Source of the DNA: Bacteroidales bacterium
GTDB lineage: Bacteria > Bacteroidota > Bacteroidia > Bacteroidales > WRLA01
NCBI GenBank assembly: GCA_031254805.1
Contig: JAIRTP010000051.1
Location: 1-41,085, forward strand
DNA: 41,085 nt
Reading direction: 5' to 3'
Shown here in pieces: positions 26,779-36,131 of the stretch (positions within the stretch are counted from its first letter, which is position 1; the number at the start of each line of letters is the position of its first letter). A program made the translations under genes and the position numbers. The notes under the pieces were generated by a model. The model searched no databases, was not told the origin of the DNA, and saw nothing but the letters and a program-made list of their open reading frames with translations.

Positions 26779-27357
26779 TTATTTGCAATCTTTACGCTTC
26801 TTTTTCATCACGGAAAAATCAAATTTTCCTATTGTCTTTCCTAATTTAAAATACGTTCCGTTGGCATAAGAGATCAGTTCGGTTTTGAAATATCAAATGC
26901 GCCGTTTTTATTGATAAAAGCGCTATCGGCTTGTACGTTGACCACTTCAGTTAAAAACATGTGATGAGAACCTTGCTCAGTGATTTCTTTCATTTCGTAT
27001 TCGATGCTGATAGGCGATTCCGCAATAATTGGAGCGGAAATTTTTGTGGATGGAGCGGGCGTGAGATTCATTTCGGAGAATTTTCATGATCTCTACCGGA
27101 TTTTACGCCGCGCCAATCAGTGAAAAAAGCTAATTTTCTTGTCGTTAGATTGATAACAAGACAGCGGTTTTTTTTATGATGACTTCATAAGGGAGATGTT
27201 CCGGACAAAGACTGATATAGCATATCGGCGGATTGGCGCAGGTAGTTCCTGTTCATGCAACAGTAACGATGTTATACTCTTCGGGAGAAGCTCCGCAACT
27301 GACCATGACGACCGGCAACGAATTGACCATAGTTCCGGGTTTCCATTGTATTTTCAT
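26779..27357 (-). pseudogene. Decayed flavin reductase (flavoredoxin-like) gene
   Basis: Joining frames on the minus strand recovers about 193 residues, the usual size of FMN-binding flavin reductases. It starts MKIQWKPGTMVNSLPVVMV at 27357. Codon 35 is TGA (27255-27253), where the family motif NxVTVAWTG needs Trp. Further slips occur near 27165 (KKTA to CLVINLTTRK), near 27075 (GVKSGRDHE to SEMNLTPAPS) and near 26878 (DISKPN to LISYANGTYFKLGKTIGKFDF). The longest intact piece is 26874-27071. The ORF stops at TAA 26781-26779. One nonsense change plus about three frameshifts make this a clear pseudogene. It is not in frame with any neighbour and probably has no function. Confidence 0.85.
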
Positions 27358-27470
27358 TTAGAATAATTTTCTATTTTTCTTATGCGCTCGTTGCGACTAA
27401 TATTGTCAATTCATAAAATGATATATCAACAAAGACGCTTTATTATATTGAAAAGATCATTGATCTCTAA

Positions 27471-28748
27471 TTATTTTCTCCATTCTCTTCCAATATCCTT
27501 TCTAAAATGGACGCCGTCGAATTTTATTTCATTTGCTTTTTTATAGCTTTTCGTTAAAGCCTCTTCTATTGTCGACGCTAGAGCGGTAACCGCTATAACG
27601 CGTCCTCCGGAAGTGACGACTTGATTGTTTGCATTCAAAGCTGTTCCCGCATGAAATAAAATCACATCGTCGTTTTCTTCTATTCCTGTCATGATCTTTC
27701 CTTTCTCGTAACTGTCTGGATATCCGCCGGAAACTAACATGACCGATACGGCCGTTTCCGGTTTGATACGAATGGAAGCGTTTGCAATTTCATGTTGAAC
27801 GACGGCTTCGAAAAGCGTAACCAGATCGGATTCTACGCGAGGAATAACCGATTCCGTTTCAGGATCGCCCATTCTGACATTATATTCGATCACGTAAGGA
27901 TCGCCGTCGACATTCATCAACCCGAAAAATATAAATCCGGCGTAGGGAATATTTTCCTTTTGCAGACCCGACATTGTCGGTTTGATGATGCGTTCTTCAA
28001 CTTTTTGCATGAAATTCTTATCTGCAAAAGGCACAGGAGACACGGAACCCATTCCTCCCGTGTTAGGACCGGTATCGCCTTCTCCAATACGTTTATAATC
28101 TTTAGCTTCCGGAAGTAACAGATAATCTTTCCCATCCGTAAGGATAAACACGGAGAGTTCGATCCCTTTTAAAAACTCCTCTATGACCACTTTAGAACCC
28201 GCCGTTCCAAATTTTCCCGACAACATCGCTTGCAATTCGTGCTTTGCTTCATCCAATGTCGCGGGTATTACGACGCCTTTTCCGGCCGCTAATCCATCTG
28301 CTTTCAAAACATAAGGCGGTTGTAATGTCTTTAAAAACTGCAATCCTTCTTGTAACGTATCAGGCGTAAAAGTCTGATAAGCGGCGGTAGGAATGGCATG
28401 TTTTTGCATAAACTCTTTCGCAAAATCTTTGCTGCTTTCTAATAAGGCTCCTTTTTTCCGAGGTCCGATGAAGGCGATACTTGCCAATTTTTCATCATTG
28501 GCGAAAAAATCTCCCAATCCATCCGCTAAAGGAGCTTCAGGTCCGACGACGACCATTTGTATGTCGTTTTTTAAGACGAAGTCTTTTATTGATTCAAAAT
28601 CTGAAAGATTGAGCGTTACATTCTCTCCCGTTGATCTTGTTCCCGCATTTCCGGATGCGATGAACAATTTGTCCGTTTTCGGACTTTGCGCTATTTTCCA
28701 TGCGAAGGCGTGTTCTCGCCCGCCGGATCCTAAAAGTAAAATATTCAT
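27471..28748 (-). CDS. purD: Phosphoribosylamine-glycine ligase (GAR synthetase)
   Basis: Second step of de novo purine synthesis: ATP-dependent joining of phosphoribosylamine and glycine. The 425 residues begin MNILLLGSGGREHA, the classic PurD N-terminus. The ATP-grasp motif LKADGLAAGKGV is near residues 148-159 and RMGDPETE follows in the ATP-grasp fold. Length is normal. Its ATG overlaps the stop of the upstream glycosyltransferase gene as ATGA (28745-28748), so the two are translationally coupled and share a promoter. The pairing of a purine gene with a glycosyltransferase is not an obvious pathway link. Confidence 0.95.
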   Translation of the reverse strand: MNILLLGSGGREHAFAWKIAQSPKTDKLFIASGNAGTRSTGENVTLNLSDFESIKDFVLKNDIQMVVVGPEAPLADGLGDFFANDEKLASIAFIGPRKKGALLESSKDFAKEFMQKHAIPTAAYQTFTPDTLQEGLQFLKTLQPPYVLKADGLAAGKGVVIPATLDEAKHELQAMLSGKFGTAGSKVVIEEFLKGIELSVFILTDGKDYLLLPEAKDYKRIGEGDTGPNTGGMGSVSPVPFADKNFMQKVEERIIKPTMSGLQKENIPYAGFIFFGLMNVDGDPYVIEYNVRMGDPETESVIPRVESDLVTLFEAVVQHEIANASIRIKPETAVSVMLVSGGYPDSYEKGKIMTGIEENDDVILFHAGTALNANNQVVTSGGRVIAVTALASTIEEALTKSYKKANEIKFDGVHFRKDIGREWRK

Positions 28749-29875
28749 GATGATTTTAATGCTTTTTCAATACAATTCCACAAACGCTTGCCGGATTTTT
28801 CCCAAGTGAACACATCTTCCCGTCGATGTCCTTTAGCGATCAAGTCTTTTCTTAAATCATTGTCGCTTGCTATTTTCAACATGGCTTTGGTAATACTGAT
28901 TCTGCTAAATGGATCGATCAGCAAAGCGGCGTCGCCGGCAACTTCAGGCATGGAAGTAATATCGGAGGTAATAACGGGAACGCCCGCTTGAAACGCCTCT
29001 ACGATTGGAATGCCAAAACCTTCAAAATATGAAACATATGTAAGCGCCAAAGCGGCGCCTAAAACTTCTCTTAATTTATCCGAAGTAAGGCTTCCGGTAA
29101 AAATGACTTCATCCTTATGTTGCATGGCTTCATACGTTTGTTGCATCTCTTGGCCGTGCCATTTTTTATCTCCGACGACCACCAATTTTATATGACTGTC
29201 GCTCTCTTTTCTGAAGGCGTCAAAAGCCCTGAAAAGCGTTTTTAAGTTTTTTCTTGGCCGTAATGCCCCAATATAGATAAAATAAGGCTCGCCGCCGGTC
29301 AGAGAGTTGCGCACATCGGCGATTTCCTCTTCGGAAAGCGGCGTATAAGCTTTATTGACGCCGTTATATATAACGTCGATTTTGTCCGGATTAATTTGAT
29401 ATAGATTGACGATATCGTTTTTCGAATATTCCGACACAGTGCCGACCCGTACCGCTTTTTTTGCATATTTAGAGAAATATCTTTTAAAAAATTTGCGATT
29501 TGCCCAACTCACATCTTGCGGATAATATTCAAAATTCAGATCGTGGATAACTGTAATAGAAGGAATTTTTGTTCGTAAAGAGAGATAACCGTCCGTTGAC
29601 AGAAAAAGATCGGGTCGCGTTTTCTTTAAAAGATGGGTTATGCCGAATTCAAACCAAATATATTGCAACACAGGATGTCGCGTCGGCGGGAACAAAACAA
29701 CGGGTTTTACATTGTCCGAAAATATAAACTCTTCATCATAAGGACGATCGAAAACGAAGATGAATTCATGTTCGGGATGATTTTGAGTAATATATTTTAT
29801 GGTTTCATAAGAAAACCAGCCGATTCCTTCCAATTTGTTTTTTAATAAAAGTCTGGTGTTAACAACTATTTTCAA
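28745..29875 (-). CDS. Family 4 glycosyltransferase
   Basis: A 376-residue GT-B fold enzyme that transfers a sugar from a nucleotide-sugar donor to a surface glycan precursor. The GT4 signature EGFGIPIVEAFQAG lies near residue 285, after the Rossmann-like segment YIGALRPRKNLKTLFRAF. HDLNFEYYP and GTVSEYSKNDI match the N-terminal half of mannosyltransferase-like GT4 proteins. The donor and acceptor cannot be told from sequence. It is divergent from the flippase gene at 29995, suggesting a shared role in exopolysaccharide or lipid-linked glycan assembly. It overlaps purD by 4 bases. Confidence 0.88.
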   Translation of the reverse strand: MKIVVNTRLLLKNKLEGIGWFSYETIKYITQNHPEHEFIFVFDRPYDEEFIFSDNVKPVVLFPPTRHPVLQYIWFEFGITHLLKKTRPDLFLSTDGYLSLRTKIPSITVIHDLNFEYYPQDVSWANRKFFKRYFSKYAKKAVRVGTVSEYSKNDIVNLYQINPDKIDVIYNGVNKAYTPLSEEEIADVRNSLTGGEPYFIYIGALRPRKNLKTLFRAFDAFRKESDSHIKLVVVGDKKWHGQEMQQTYEAMQHKDEVIFTGSLTSDKLREVLGAALALTYVSYFEGFGIPIVEAFQAGVPVITSDITSMPEVAGDAALLIDPFSRISITKAMLKIASDNDLRKDLIAKGHRREDVFTWEKSGKRLWNCIEKALKSS

Positions 29876-29905
29876 AATATAGTCTCTTTAAGTCTAAATT
29901 ATTAA

Positions 29906-29913
29906 TATTTTTG
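29906..29913 (+). promoter_or_regulatory. Candidate -7 box of the flippase gene
   Basis: TATTTTTG matches the -7 consensus about 80 bases upstream of ATG 29995. No -33 TTTG is present at the right spacing. It lies 3 bases from the opposing -7 box at 29917, forming a compact divergent promoter pair. Confidence 0.4.
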
Positions 29914-29916
29914 CCG

Positions 29917-29924
29917 CAAAGTTA
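29917..29924 (-). promoter_or_regulatory. -7 promoter box of the glycosyltransferase-purD operon
   Basis: The minus strand reads TAACTTTG, a perfect TAnnTTTG match about 42 bases upstream of ATG 29875. Confidence 0.5.
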
Positions 29925-29994
29925 GGAAAATATAATTGACAAAAAAAGATAAAGCGATAAAACTGTCTTTCTGTTGTTTTTTCAAGTAAATGGA

Positions 29995-31443
29995 ATGAAA
30001 AAGAAGTTTTTAACAGGCGTCGGATTGATTCTGTTGCTTAATTTCATTATAAAACCTATTTGGGTTCTTGGTATTGACCGTACAGTCCAAAATGTAGTCG
30101 GTCCGGCAGAATTTGGTTTTTACTTTGCCATTTTTAATTTTTCTTTGATTTTCAATATGATTCTTGATTTTGGGATTACGAATTATAATCAACGAACCAT
30201 ATCTCAAAGTCCGCAAATTCTTCAAAAAATCATTTCGCGCGTATTACCGTTGAAGTTGATTCTTTCTCTTGTATATGCGGTTGTACTTTTTATTTTAGCG
30301 TTTGCGTTAGGTTATGACGGTCGGCAATTTTATTTTTTGATCTTTTTAGGATTTAATCAGATTTTGGCTTCTTATATACTTTATATGAGATCGAATATAA
30401 CCGGAATGATGATGTTTAAGACCGACAGCATTATTTCGATTATGGACAAAGGATTGATGATTTTGTTTTGTTCGGTTTTATTATGGGGCGGGGATGCCTT
30501 CGTTCCGTTTAAGATAGAATGGTTTGTGTATTCTCAAACTGCGGCGTATATCATTACTTCAATTGTCGTTTCGATCGTGGTTTTCCCAAAAACGAAATTG
30601 CAGCGTTTTTCGTGGAACAAACGATTTTTGTTTTCACTTGTCCGGCAGGCTTTTCCCTATGCGTTACTTTCTTTGCTAATGTCGTTCCATTATCGAATTG
30701 ATGCGGTTTTGATTGAACGTATGTTGCCTGAATGCGGCAAGTATCAGGCGGGAATTTATGCAATGGCTTATCGAATTTTGGATGTTTTTTCCATGGCGAG
30801 TTATATGATGAGTTTCTTTCTTTTGCCGATGTTTTCTCGTTACATAAAACAAAAAGAAAATCTGAAAGAGATTGTCGGATTGGCGTTTTCTATATTGATC
30901 ACGATCTCCGTCATTGCTTCCGTAATTTGCTCTTTTTATTCTTCCGATTTGATGAATCTGATGTATGATAACGGCGCAGATCTTGCCGCCGATGTTTTCA
31001 GAATTTTAATATGGGGGTTTATTGCTATTTCCACTTCGTATGTTTTTGGAACTTTGTTGACGGCCAACGGGAGCTTGAAACAATTGAATATTGTAGCGTC
31101 AATAGGGATCATTGTAAATCTTTCCGTAAACTTTATTTTGATTCCGAAACTTATGGCGGCGGGTTCTGCTTACGCCAGCTTGGCGACGCAGTTTGTAACG
31201 GCTATTATACAGATTTTCATCGCTTACAAAGTGTTCAAACTAAAAATCGACATAAAATATTGGCTAAGAACGGCATTATTTATCGCAGGAGTTATTTTTA
31301 TCAGTTTAGGATCAAAATATATTCCGTTGAACGCTTTAATAAACTTTGTAATAGCCGTCGTGGCGTCGCTGCTGTGGGCGTTTATTTTAAAGATCATTAC
31401 GCCCGCTTATATTATAAAAATGTTGAAGGAAAAAGAAGAATAG
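29995..31443 (+). CDS. Oligosaccharide/polysaccharide flippase (Wzx-like, MOP superfamily)
   Basis: A 482-residue inner-membrane protein with about 12-14 hydrophobic helices across its whole length and few charged residues. The N-terminal pattern (GVGLILLLNFI...GPAEFGFYFAIFNFSLIF...DFGITNYNQR) is that of polysaccharide biosynthesis/Wzx flippases, which move lipid-linked sugars across the membrane. An in-frame TTG at 29974 was rejected; ATG 29995 gives a normal N-terminus (MKKKFLTG). It is divergent from the GT4 gene and converges on rsgA with a 44-base gap. The substrate is unknown. Confidence 0.88.
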   Translation: MKKKFLTGVGLILLLNFIIKPIWVLGIDRTVQNVVGPAEFGFYFAIFNFSLIFNMILDFGITNYNQRTISQSPQILQKIISRVLPLKLILSLVYAVVLFILAFALGYDGRQFYFLIFLGFNQILASYILYMRSNITGMMMFKTDSIISIMDKGLMILFCSVLLWGGDAFVPFKIEWFVYSQTAAYIITSIVVSIVVFPKTKLQRFSWNKRFLFSLVRQAFPYALLSLLMSFHYRIDAVLIERMLPECGKYQAGIYAMAYRILDVFSMASYMMSFFLLPMFSRYIKQKENLKEIVGLAFSILITISVIASVICSFYSSDLMNLMYDNGADLAADVFRILIWGFIAISTSYVFGTLLTANGSLKQLNIVASIGIIVNLSVNFILIPKLMAAGSAYASLATQFVTAIIQIFIAYKVFKLKIDIKYWLRTALFIAGVIFISLGSKYIPLNALINFVIAVVASLLWAFILKIITPAYIIKMLKEKEE

Positions 31444-31487
31444 AAGCTGCGCTGCCAAACTTCCGTGAAAAAATGAAATCAAAAAAA

Positions 31488-32435
31488 TTATCTCTTCCAA
31501 TCGGCGATATAAAACGATTCGTCGTTCAAGATCGATAAATAATTTTGATATCTGCTTTCACTAATCGTCCCATCTTCGACGGCCTTTTTCACAGCGCAAT
31601 TTGGTTCATGCGTATGCGTGCAGTTATGAAAAGCGCATTGATGAATCAAGGCGGCCATTTCGGGAAAATAATGCGATACTTCTTCTTTTTTTAAATCGAT
31701 CATTCCAAATTCTTTGATGCCGGGCGTATCAATAATAAATCCGCCGAACGACAACGGAAGCATCTCCGCAAAAGTAGTAGTGTGCATCCCTTTTTGATGA
31801 TATTCCGATATGGCGCCGGTTTTTAAAAATAGTTGAGGCTCAATAACGTTGATCAGCGCAGATTTTCCAACGCCCGAATGTCCCGAGAAAAGCGATACCT
31901 TATTTATTATATCTTGCTTTACATTTTCGATTCCTGCTCCCGTCAATGCAGAAACTTCATAGCAAGCGTAACCGATGGAAGTATAGATGTGTTTAATCTC
32001 GTTCAAACGGTTTATCTCTTTCGACGTAACAAGCAAATCGATCTTATTGAAAATCAAAACAGAAGGAATATGATACGCCTCCGCCGTAACCAAAAAACGA
32101 TCAATAAATCCCAAAGAGGTGCGTGGGGAAGCCAAGGTAACGATCAAAAATGCGCAATCCAAATTGGCGGCGATAATATGAGACGCTTTTGAAAGGCGGG
32201 TTGCTCTGCGTATCATATAATTTCGGCGCGGTAAAATTTTTGTGATAACATTTTCATCCTCTTTTTGCGAAAGAGCAATTTCCACATGATCTCCGACGGC
32301 AATAGGATTTGTAGTTCTAATGCCTTTGGTGCGAAAAATACCTTTTAATCTGCTATTAATAACGTTTTCGTCTTGAGTAAGAACGCTATACCAACTTCCG
32401 GTGGAACGTATTACAACGCCTTCAATTATGTTCAA
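31488..32435 (-). CDS. rsgA: Ribosome small subunit-dependent GTPase A
   Basis: Circularly permuted GTPase that aids 30S ribosome maturation. The 315 residues show an OB-like N-terminus and then the permuted order: G4 NKID at 130-133, G1 GHSGVGKS at 185-192, G3 DTPG at 236-239. The C-terminal zinc site is C267, C272, H274 and C280 in CAFHNCTHTHEPNC. Length and motif order are typical of RsgA/YjeQ. The start is ATG 32435 and a -7 match lies about 40 bases upstream. Confidence 0.95.
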   Translation of the reverse strand: MNIIEGVVIRSTGSWYSVLTQDENVINSRLKGIFRTKGIRTTNPIAVGDHVEIALSQKEDENVITKILPRRNYMIRRATRLSKASHIIAANLDCAFLIVTLASPRTSLGFIDRFLVTAEAYHIPSVLIFNKIDLLVTSKEINRLNEIKHIYTSIGYACYEVSALTGAGIENVKQDIINKVSLFSGHSGVGKSALINVIEPQLFLKTGAISEYHQKGMHTTTFAEMLPLSFGGFIIDTPGIKEFGMIDLKKEEVSHYFPEMAALIHQCAFHNCTHTHEPNCAVKKAVEDGTISESRYQNYLSILNDESFYIADWKR

Positions 32436-32473
32436 GTAAAATCATTTAAAATGGTGACACATAAAAAACGCCT

Positions 32474-32481
32474 CAAAATTA
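32474..32481 (-). promoter_or_regulatory. Candidate -7 box of rsgA
   Basis: The minus strand reads TAATTTTG, a TAnnTTTG match about 39 bases upstream of the rsgA start. No -33 element was identified. Confidence 0.4.
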
Positions 32482-32712
32482 GATAATATTCTTATCCCTT
32501 TACCGTAGAATTTGATTTTTTTGACATGAAATTTCATATTCTTTTTAAAATATTTATAATCAAAAAAATATGAAAACGGATCATATTACAAATAGAGGAG
32601 TGGAAACTTTTTTTGCTAAAATTTAGAAAAAGGAACTTTTATATTAATATTCTTCGTAACTTGTGCCACTTTTTAGAGTGAATTAATAATTGTATAAATA
32701 AAATAATACGAC

Positions 32713-35700
32713 ATGAAGATTAAAGGTTTACCGGTCAATGTTTTAGCATTATTCTTTGGCATTTCTATTTTAGGTTTTTCGATAAATTCTTTTGCCAATA
32801 ATGCTGCAAATTCTCCAGAAAAAGGACAATTTGAGAACCAAGATGGAGATGAACTTAAGAGAATTCAAGCAAATCAGGTAACAGGAACGATTGACTTGAA
32901 CGACGTAAAAGCTGCACAAATGCAGGCGGCTAATTTTGAAACTAATAAAAAATCTACCGATGGTATGAGTTGGAAACATGTTGGGCCAAACAATATGGCA
33001 GGTCCTATTACCTCTATTGTATCGGAAGATTTAAGCGGAAAAGTGATTTATGTAGGCTCGAAACATGGCGGAGTTTTTAAATCGACAAACGGCGGAGATA
33101 AGTGGGGCCCTGTCAATGTTGAGGGCGACGTTAATCTTTTTGTTACAAGTTTAGTCTTTTCCGATTCTAAAAAATTATATGCGGGTACCGGTGGAGATTT
33201 TCCGGCGCAAGGAATCTGGGTCTCTGAAAATGGCGCTCCTTTTAAAATTTTGGAAGGAACTACGGAATGGGGAACGATTAATAAAATTGCAGTCCACACA
33301 AAAGGTGGTCAGGATCATATATATGTGGCAACCGATAAAGGGTTAAGATATTGGAACGGTTCAGGTTGGTCGCTATGTACAGGATATAACGAGGTTAACA
33401 TATTGATGAATGCGAATTTTTCGGAATGGAATAGTAACGGAAGAGCAGTTGGATGGCATGGCATAGTTACAACCTCAGGGAATGATATAATAGCAAGGTC
33501 TAACATTTATCATAGCGATCCTTATTCTTGTCAATTAACTAACGTAGAGTCTACTCCTAAACGATTTTCAACAACCTCATTCAAAATTACTGCAGACCAC
33601 GAGTATAGCATCAAATTTTGGGTACGCGGACAAGGAGAAGTAAGAGTGGGCGTTTGGAATGGAAACGACAGGGAAAATGAGGAAAACTATGCATATTCCG
33701 GAGATTATATAAAAGTTGATTCGGATACATGGACTTTTCATAGCCTAAATGTTAAATCTCTTTCGAATCAACAAAATATGGGACAATTTGTTATCTTTTT
33801 CAAGAACACCTCAGGCGACCATATTTTAATTGACGATGTCGAGTTTTTTGTTGGTAATATGGTATTTGATACAAAAGTGACAGATATTGATGTTTCGGGA
33901 GAAAATTGTGTGATAACAAGTTTAATTAATGATTTTGGAAGTTTTTGTTATGTATCAAGTTCTCTGGGAAGCGATAAGTTTGAAGGCGCGGTATTTGATC
34001 CGAATTTGTCAAATATTGAAAATATAGCAGTTGCTGTCGCTCCTTCTAATCCCGATACAGTATATATCTCAGTATCAAGAAGGGATGGGAAATTGGCAGG
34101 CGCTTACGTCTCGGGCGATAGAGGGCAAACATGGCGTAAAATAATCCAAGCGTCAGGAGATTTGGATCCATTGGGGGGTAATGGCAATAGCATTAATAAA
34201 ATCTTTGTCGATCCTTTGAATACAGGAGGCGTATATATAGTGTCTTTACAAGTTTGGCAAGGCGTAAAATATTCTGAAACAGGATTTTATGATTTCGGTC
34301 TCAAAGCTTTGATGGGTGATTTACATAGTAATGTACATGATGTATTCCTGTTTGAAAGTTCTCTGGGAAGCGATTTTAGAAATGCTTATGTGGTAACCGA
34401 CGGAGGTGTTGCGTTGATAACTATTAGCATTTTCCAGAAATATTTTATGAGTTATGAGAAAAATAGAAATTTTGAATCCGGATCGTTTTCCCATATTGCT
34501 CCTCATAACAAACAAGGCGTTATAGGCGCTACTCCTACATTAGGGGCGCAAGCTATTGGCGATAGCACTAATTTCGCTACGAATGCAAGACCTTATTGGT
34601 CGATAGAGACGGGAACAAGGTTGTTTATCAATGAAGGAAAAGCAGGTCCGTGCTTTGCTTCGTGGATTGATGAACGATTCTACATCTATACAAATATGCT
34701 ATCTGGATCTTCCGAAGTAAGGCGGAGTAATGATCGAGGATATTCTTATCAACCGGCTGACGCTAATGCTGAACAATGGTTGACGGAAGATATGCGTAAA
34801 GATAACAAATATAATAGGCCAATGTTGATGTGGGAAACATTCAATGTAAAATATACTGTTGATACGGTTGAATTTGAGGCCGTTTACGGAGAAAATTTTA
34901 TTGAAAAGGATCGGATTGTCTTCCCCAGAAGCAAAACCCTTGAATATCCTATGAGATATGAGTTGGAGGAAGGAGATGATATTAAGAATGGAGAAACAAG
35001 ACGATATCCCGATGTTGTACAAAATCGTTTATTCTATGGACAAGAACGAACAATTTGGATGACGAAAGAGGCCGTAGATTTGAAGAATATGGGAAATTTG
35101 ATATCATGGTATAAAATTGCATATTTGAATCAGGGAGATTCGGCAAGTTGTTTTGCCGTCTCAGATGATGGAAATCATCTATTTATCGGTTCTGTTAAAG
35201 GGAATATTTATAGAGTTTCCAATATACTATATGCCAATGACTCTGCAACGGCTATCATTGACAGCGCTTCATGCAAGTTGGATACGCTGTTCCTTCATAA
35301 TTTTGACAATAGATACGTTACGTCGATTGCCGTCAACCCGACAAATTCAAACAATGTAATTGTTACATTAGGTAATTATGGGAACAATGATTATGTATAC
35401 GAAAGCAACAATGCTTTAGAAAATTCTGTTTCATTTACTTCGATACAAAATAATCTGCCCAAAGCTCCCGCTTATGCATCTCTTATATCTAAAATATCTA
35501 AAGGCGGCGAACAGTATAAAATTATTGGAACCGAATTTGGATTATATTACAAAACAGAAGGCGAAGGGTGGATGCAAGCTCCGGAATTAAAACATGTTCC
35601 TGTTATGACGTTAGCGCAAGTAACAACGGACCGCCCTGCCGTAAACGAAGTCAGAACGTATAATGGGCGAGATATGAAAATAGTAGATTATCCTGATAAC

Positions 35701-36048
35701 CATACCAACTATCTCGGCATTTTTGCAGGAACTTATGGAGCGGGCGTATTCTATTATAATGGTTTCGTTCCGGTTGGCGGAATTGATCCGTTTGAACGTG
35801 GAGATCAAAGAGAAATGATAATGGTTTATCCGAATCCCGTAACAAGTAATACTATGCTTGATATTAACTTGAAAGAAGGATCGTCTGCAGTGGTTCAAAT
35901 TTTTGATATTAATGGACGCTGCATTCAAGAGTTCGTGACTTCTTCAAATAGAAATGATTTGGACTTTTCAAATAAAGCGGCAGGTATTTACTTAATACGC
36001 GTGACTCAAGGAAATGTGACTAAATCTGCTAAAGTCGTTAAGTATTAA
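32713..36048 (+). CDS. Large secreted Asp-box (BNR) repeat protein with T9SS sorting domain
   Basis: A 1111-residue exported protein with a signal peptide at about residues 1-28 (...FFGISILGFSINSFA). Asp-box-like turns of sialidase/Vps10-type beta propellers are visible: STNGGDKW at 124-131, SGDRGQTW near 467 and SNDRGYSY near 671. Residues about 229-385 form an inserted jelly-roll, carbohydrate-binding-like module (NANFSEW...YSCQLTN...HEYSIKFWVRG...ILIDDVEFF; CBM_4_9-like). The last ~75 residues (VYPNPVTSN...DINGRCIQEF...AGIYLIRVTQG...AKVVKY) are a type A T9SS sorting domain. No catalytic sialidase arginine triad could be assigned, so enzymatic activity is not claimed. It stands alone, followed by a strong terminator. 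Confidence 0.85.
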   Translation: MKIKGLPVNVLALFFGISILGFSINSFANNAANSPEKGQFENQDGDELKRIQANQVTGTIDLNDVKAAQMQAANFETNKKSTDGMSWKHVGPNNMAGPITSIVSEDLSGKVIYVGSKHGGVFKSTNGGDKWGPVNVEGDVNLFVTSLVFSDSKKLYAGTGGDFPAQGIWVSENGAPFKILEGTTEWGTINKIAVHTKGGQDHIYVATDKGLRYWNGSGWSLCTGYNEVNILMNANFSEWNSNGRAVGWHGIVTTSGNDIIARSNIYHSDPYSCQLTNVESTPKRFSTTSFKITADHEYSIKFWVRGQGEVRVGVWNGNDRENEENYAYSGDYIKVDSDTWTFHSLNVKSLSNQQNMGQFVIFFKNTSGDHILIDDVEFFVGNMVFDTKVTDIDVSGENCVITSLINDFGSFCYVSSSLGSDKFEGAVFDPNLSNIENIAVAVAPSNPDTVYISVSRRDGKLAGAYVSGDRGQTWRKIIQASGDLDPLGGNGNSINKIFVDPLNTGGVYIVSLQVWQGVKYSETGFYDFGLKALMGDLHSNVHDVFLFESSLGSDFRNAYVVTDGGVALITISIFQKYFMSYEKNRNFESGSFSHIAPHNKQGVIGATPTLGAQAIGDSTNFATNARPYWSIETGTRLFINEGKAGPCFASWIDERFYIYTNMLSGSSEVRRSNDRGYSYQPADANAEQWLTEDMRKDNKYNRPMLMWETFNVKYTVDTVEFEAVYGENFIEKDRIVFPRSKTLEYPMRYELEEGDDIKNGETRRYPDVVQNRLFYGQERTIWMTKEAVDLKNMGNLISWYKIAYLNQGDSASCFAVSDDGNHLFIGSVKGNIYRVSNILYANDSATAIIDSASCKLDTLFLHNFDNRYVTSIAVNPTNSNNVIVTLGNYGNNDYVYESNNALENSVSFTSIQNNLPKAPAYASLISKISKGGEQYKIIGTEFGLYYKTEGEGWMQAPELKHVPVMTLAQVTTDRPAVNEVRTYNGRDMKIVDYPDNHTNYLGIFAGTYGAGVFYYNGFVPVGGIDPFERGDQREMIMVYPNPVTSNTMLDINLKEGSSAVVQIFDINGRCIQEFVTSSNRNDLDFSNKAAGIYLIRVTQGNVTKSAKVVKY

Positions 36049-36068
36049 TATAGAGAATATATTTGCAT

Positions 36069-36076
36069 TATTTTTG
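36069..36076 (+). promoter_or_regulatory. Candidate -7 box upstream of trxB
   Basis: TATTTTTG matches the -7 consensus. It lies upstream of the terminator hairpin at 36089-36110, so a transcript from it would begin near that hairpin. This makes the assignment uncertain. Confidence 0.25.
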
Positions 36077-36088
36077 TAGTGAATAAAA

Positions 36089-36110
36089 GGGCGTTTTTAC
36101 GCCCTTTTTT
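36089..36110 (+). terminator. Rho-independent terminator after the Asp-box protein gene
   Basis: GGGCGT-tttt-ACGCCC hairpin followed by six T. It is a textbook intrinsic terminator 41 bases after the stop at 36048. Confidence 0.85.
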
Positions 36111-36131
36111 AATAAATAAAATATATAAAAA

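Noticed and set aside
26874-27071. Independent 65-residue protein
   Set aside because: It is the longest surviving piece of the flavin reductase pseudogene, with matching sequence continuing in other frames on both sides.
32526-32537. ATGAAATTTCAT perfect palindrome between rsgA and the Asp-box gene
   Set aside because: Short AT-rich palindromes are expected by chance here. There is no second copy or nearby regulator to support an operator.
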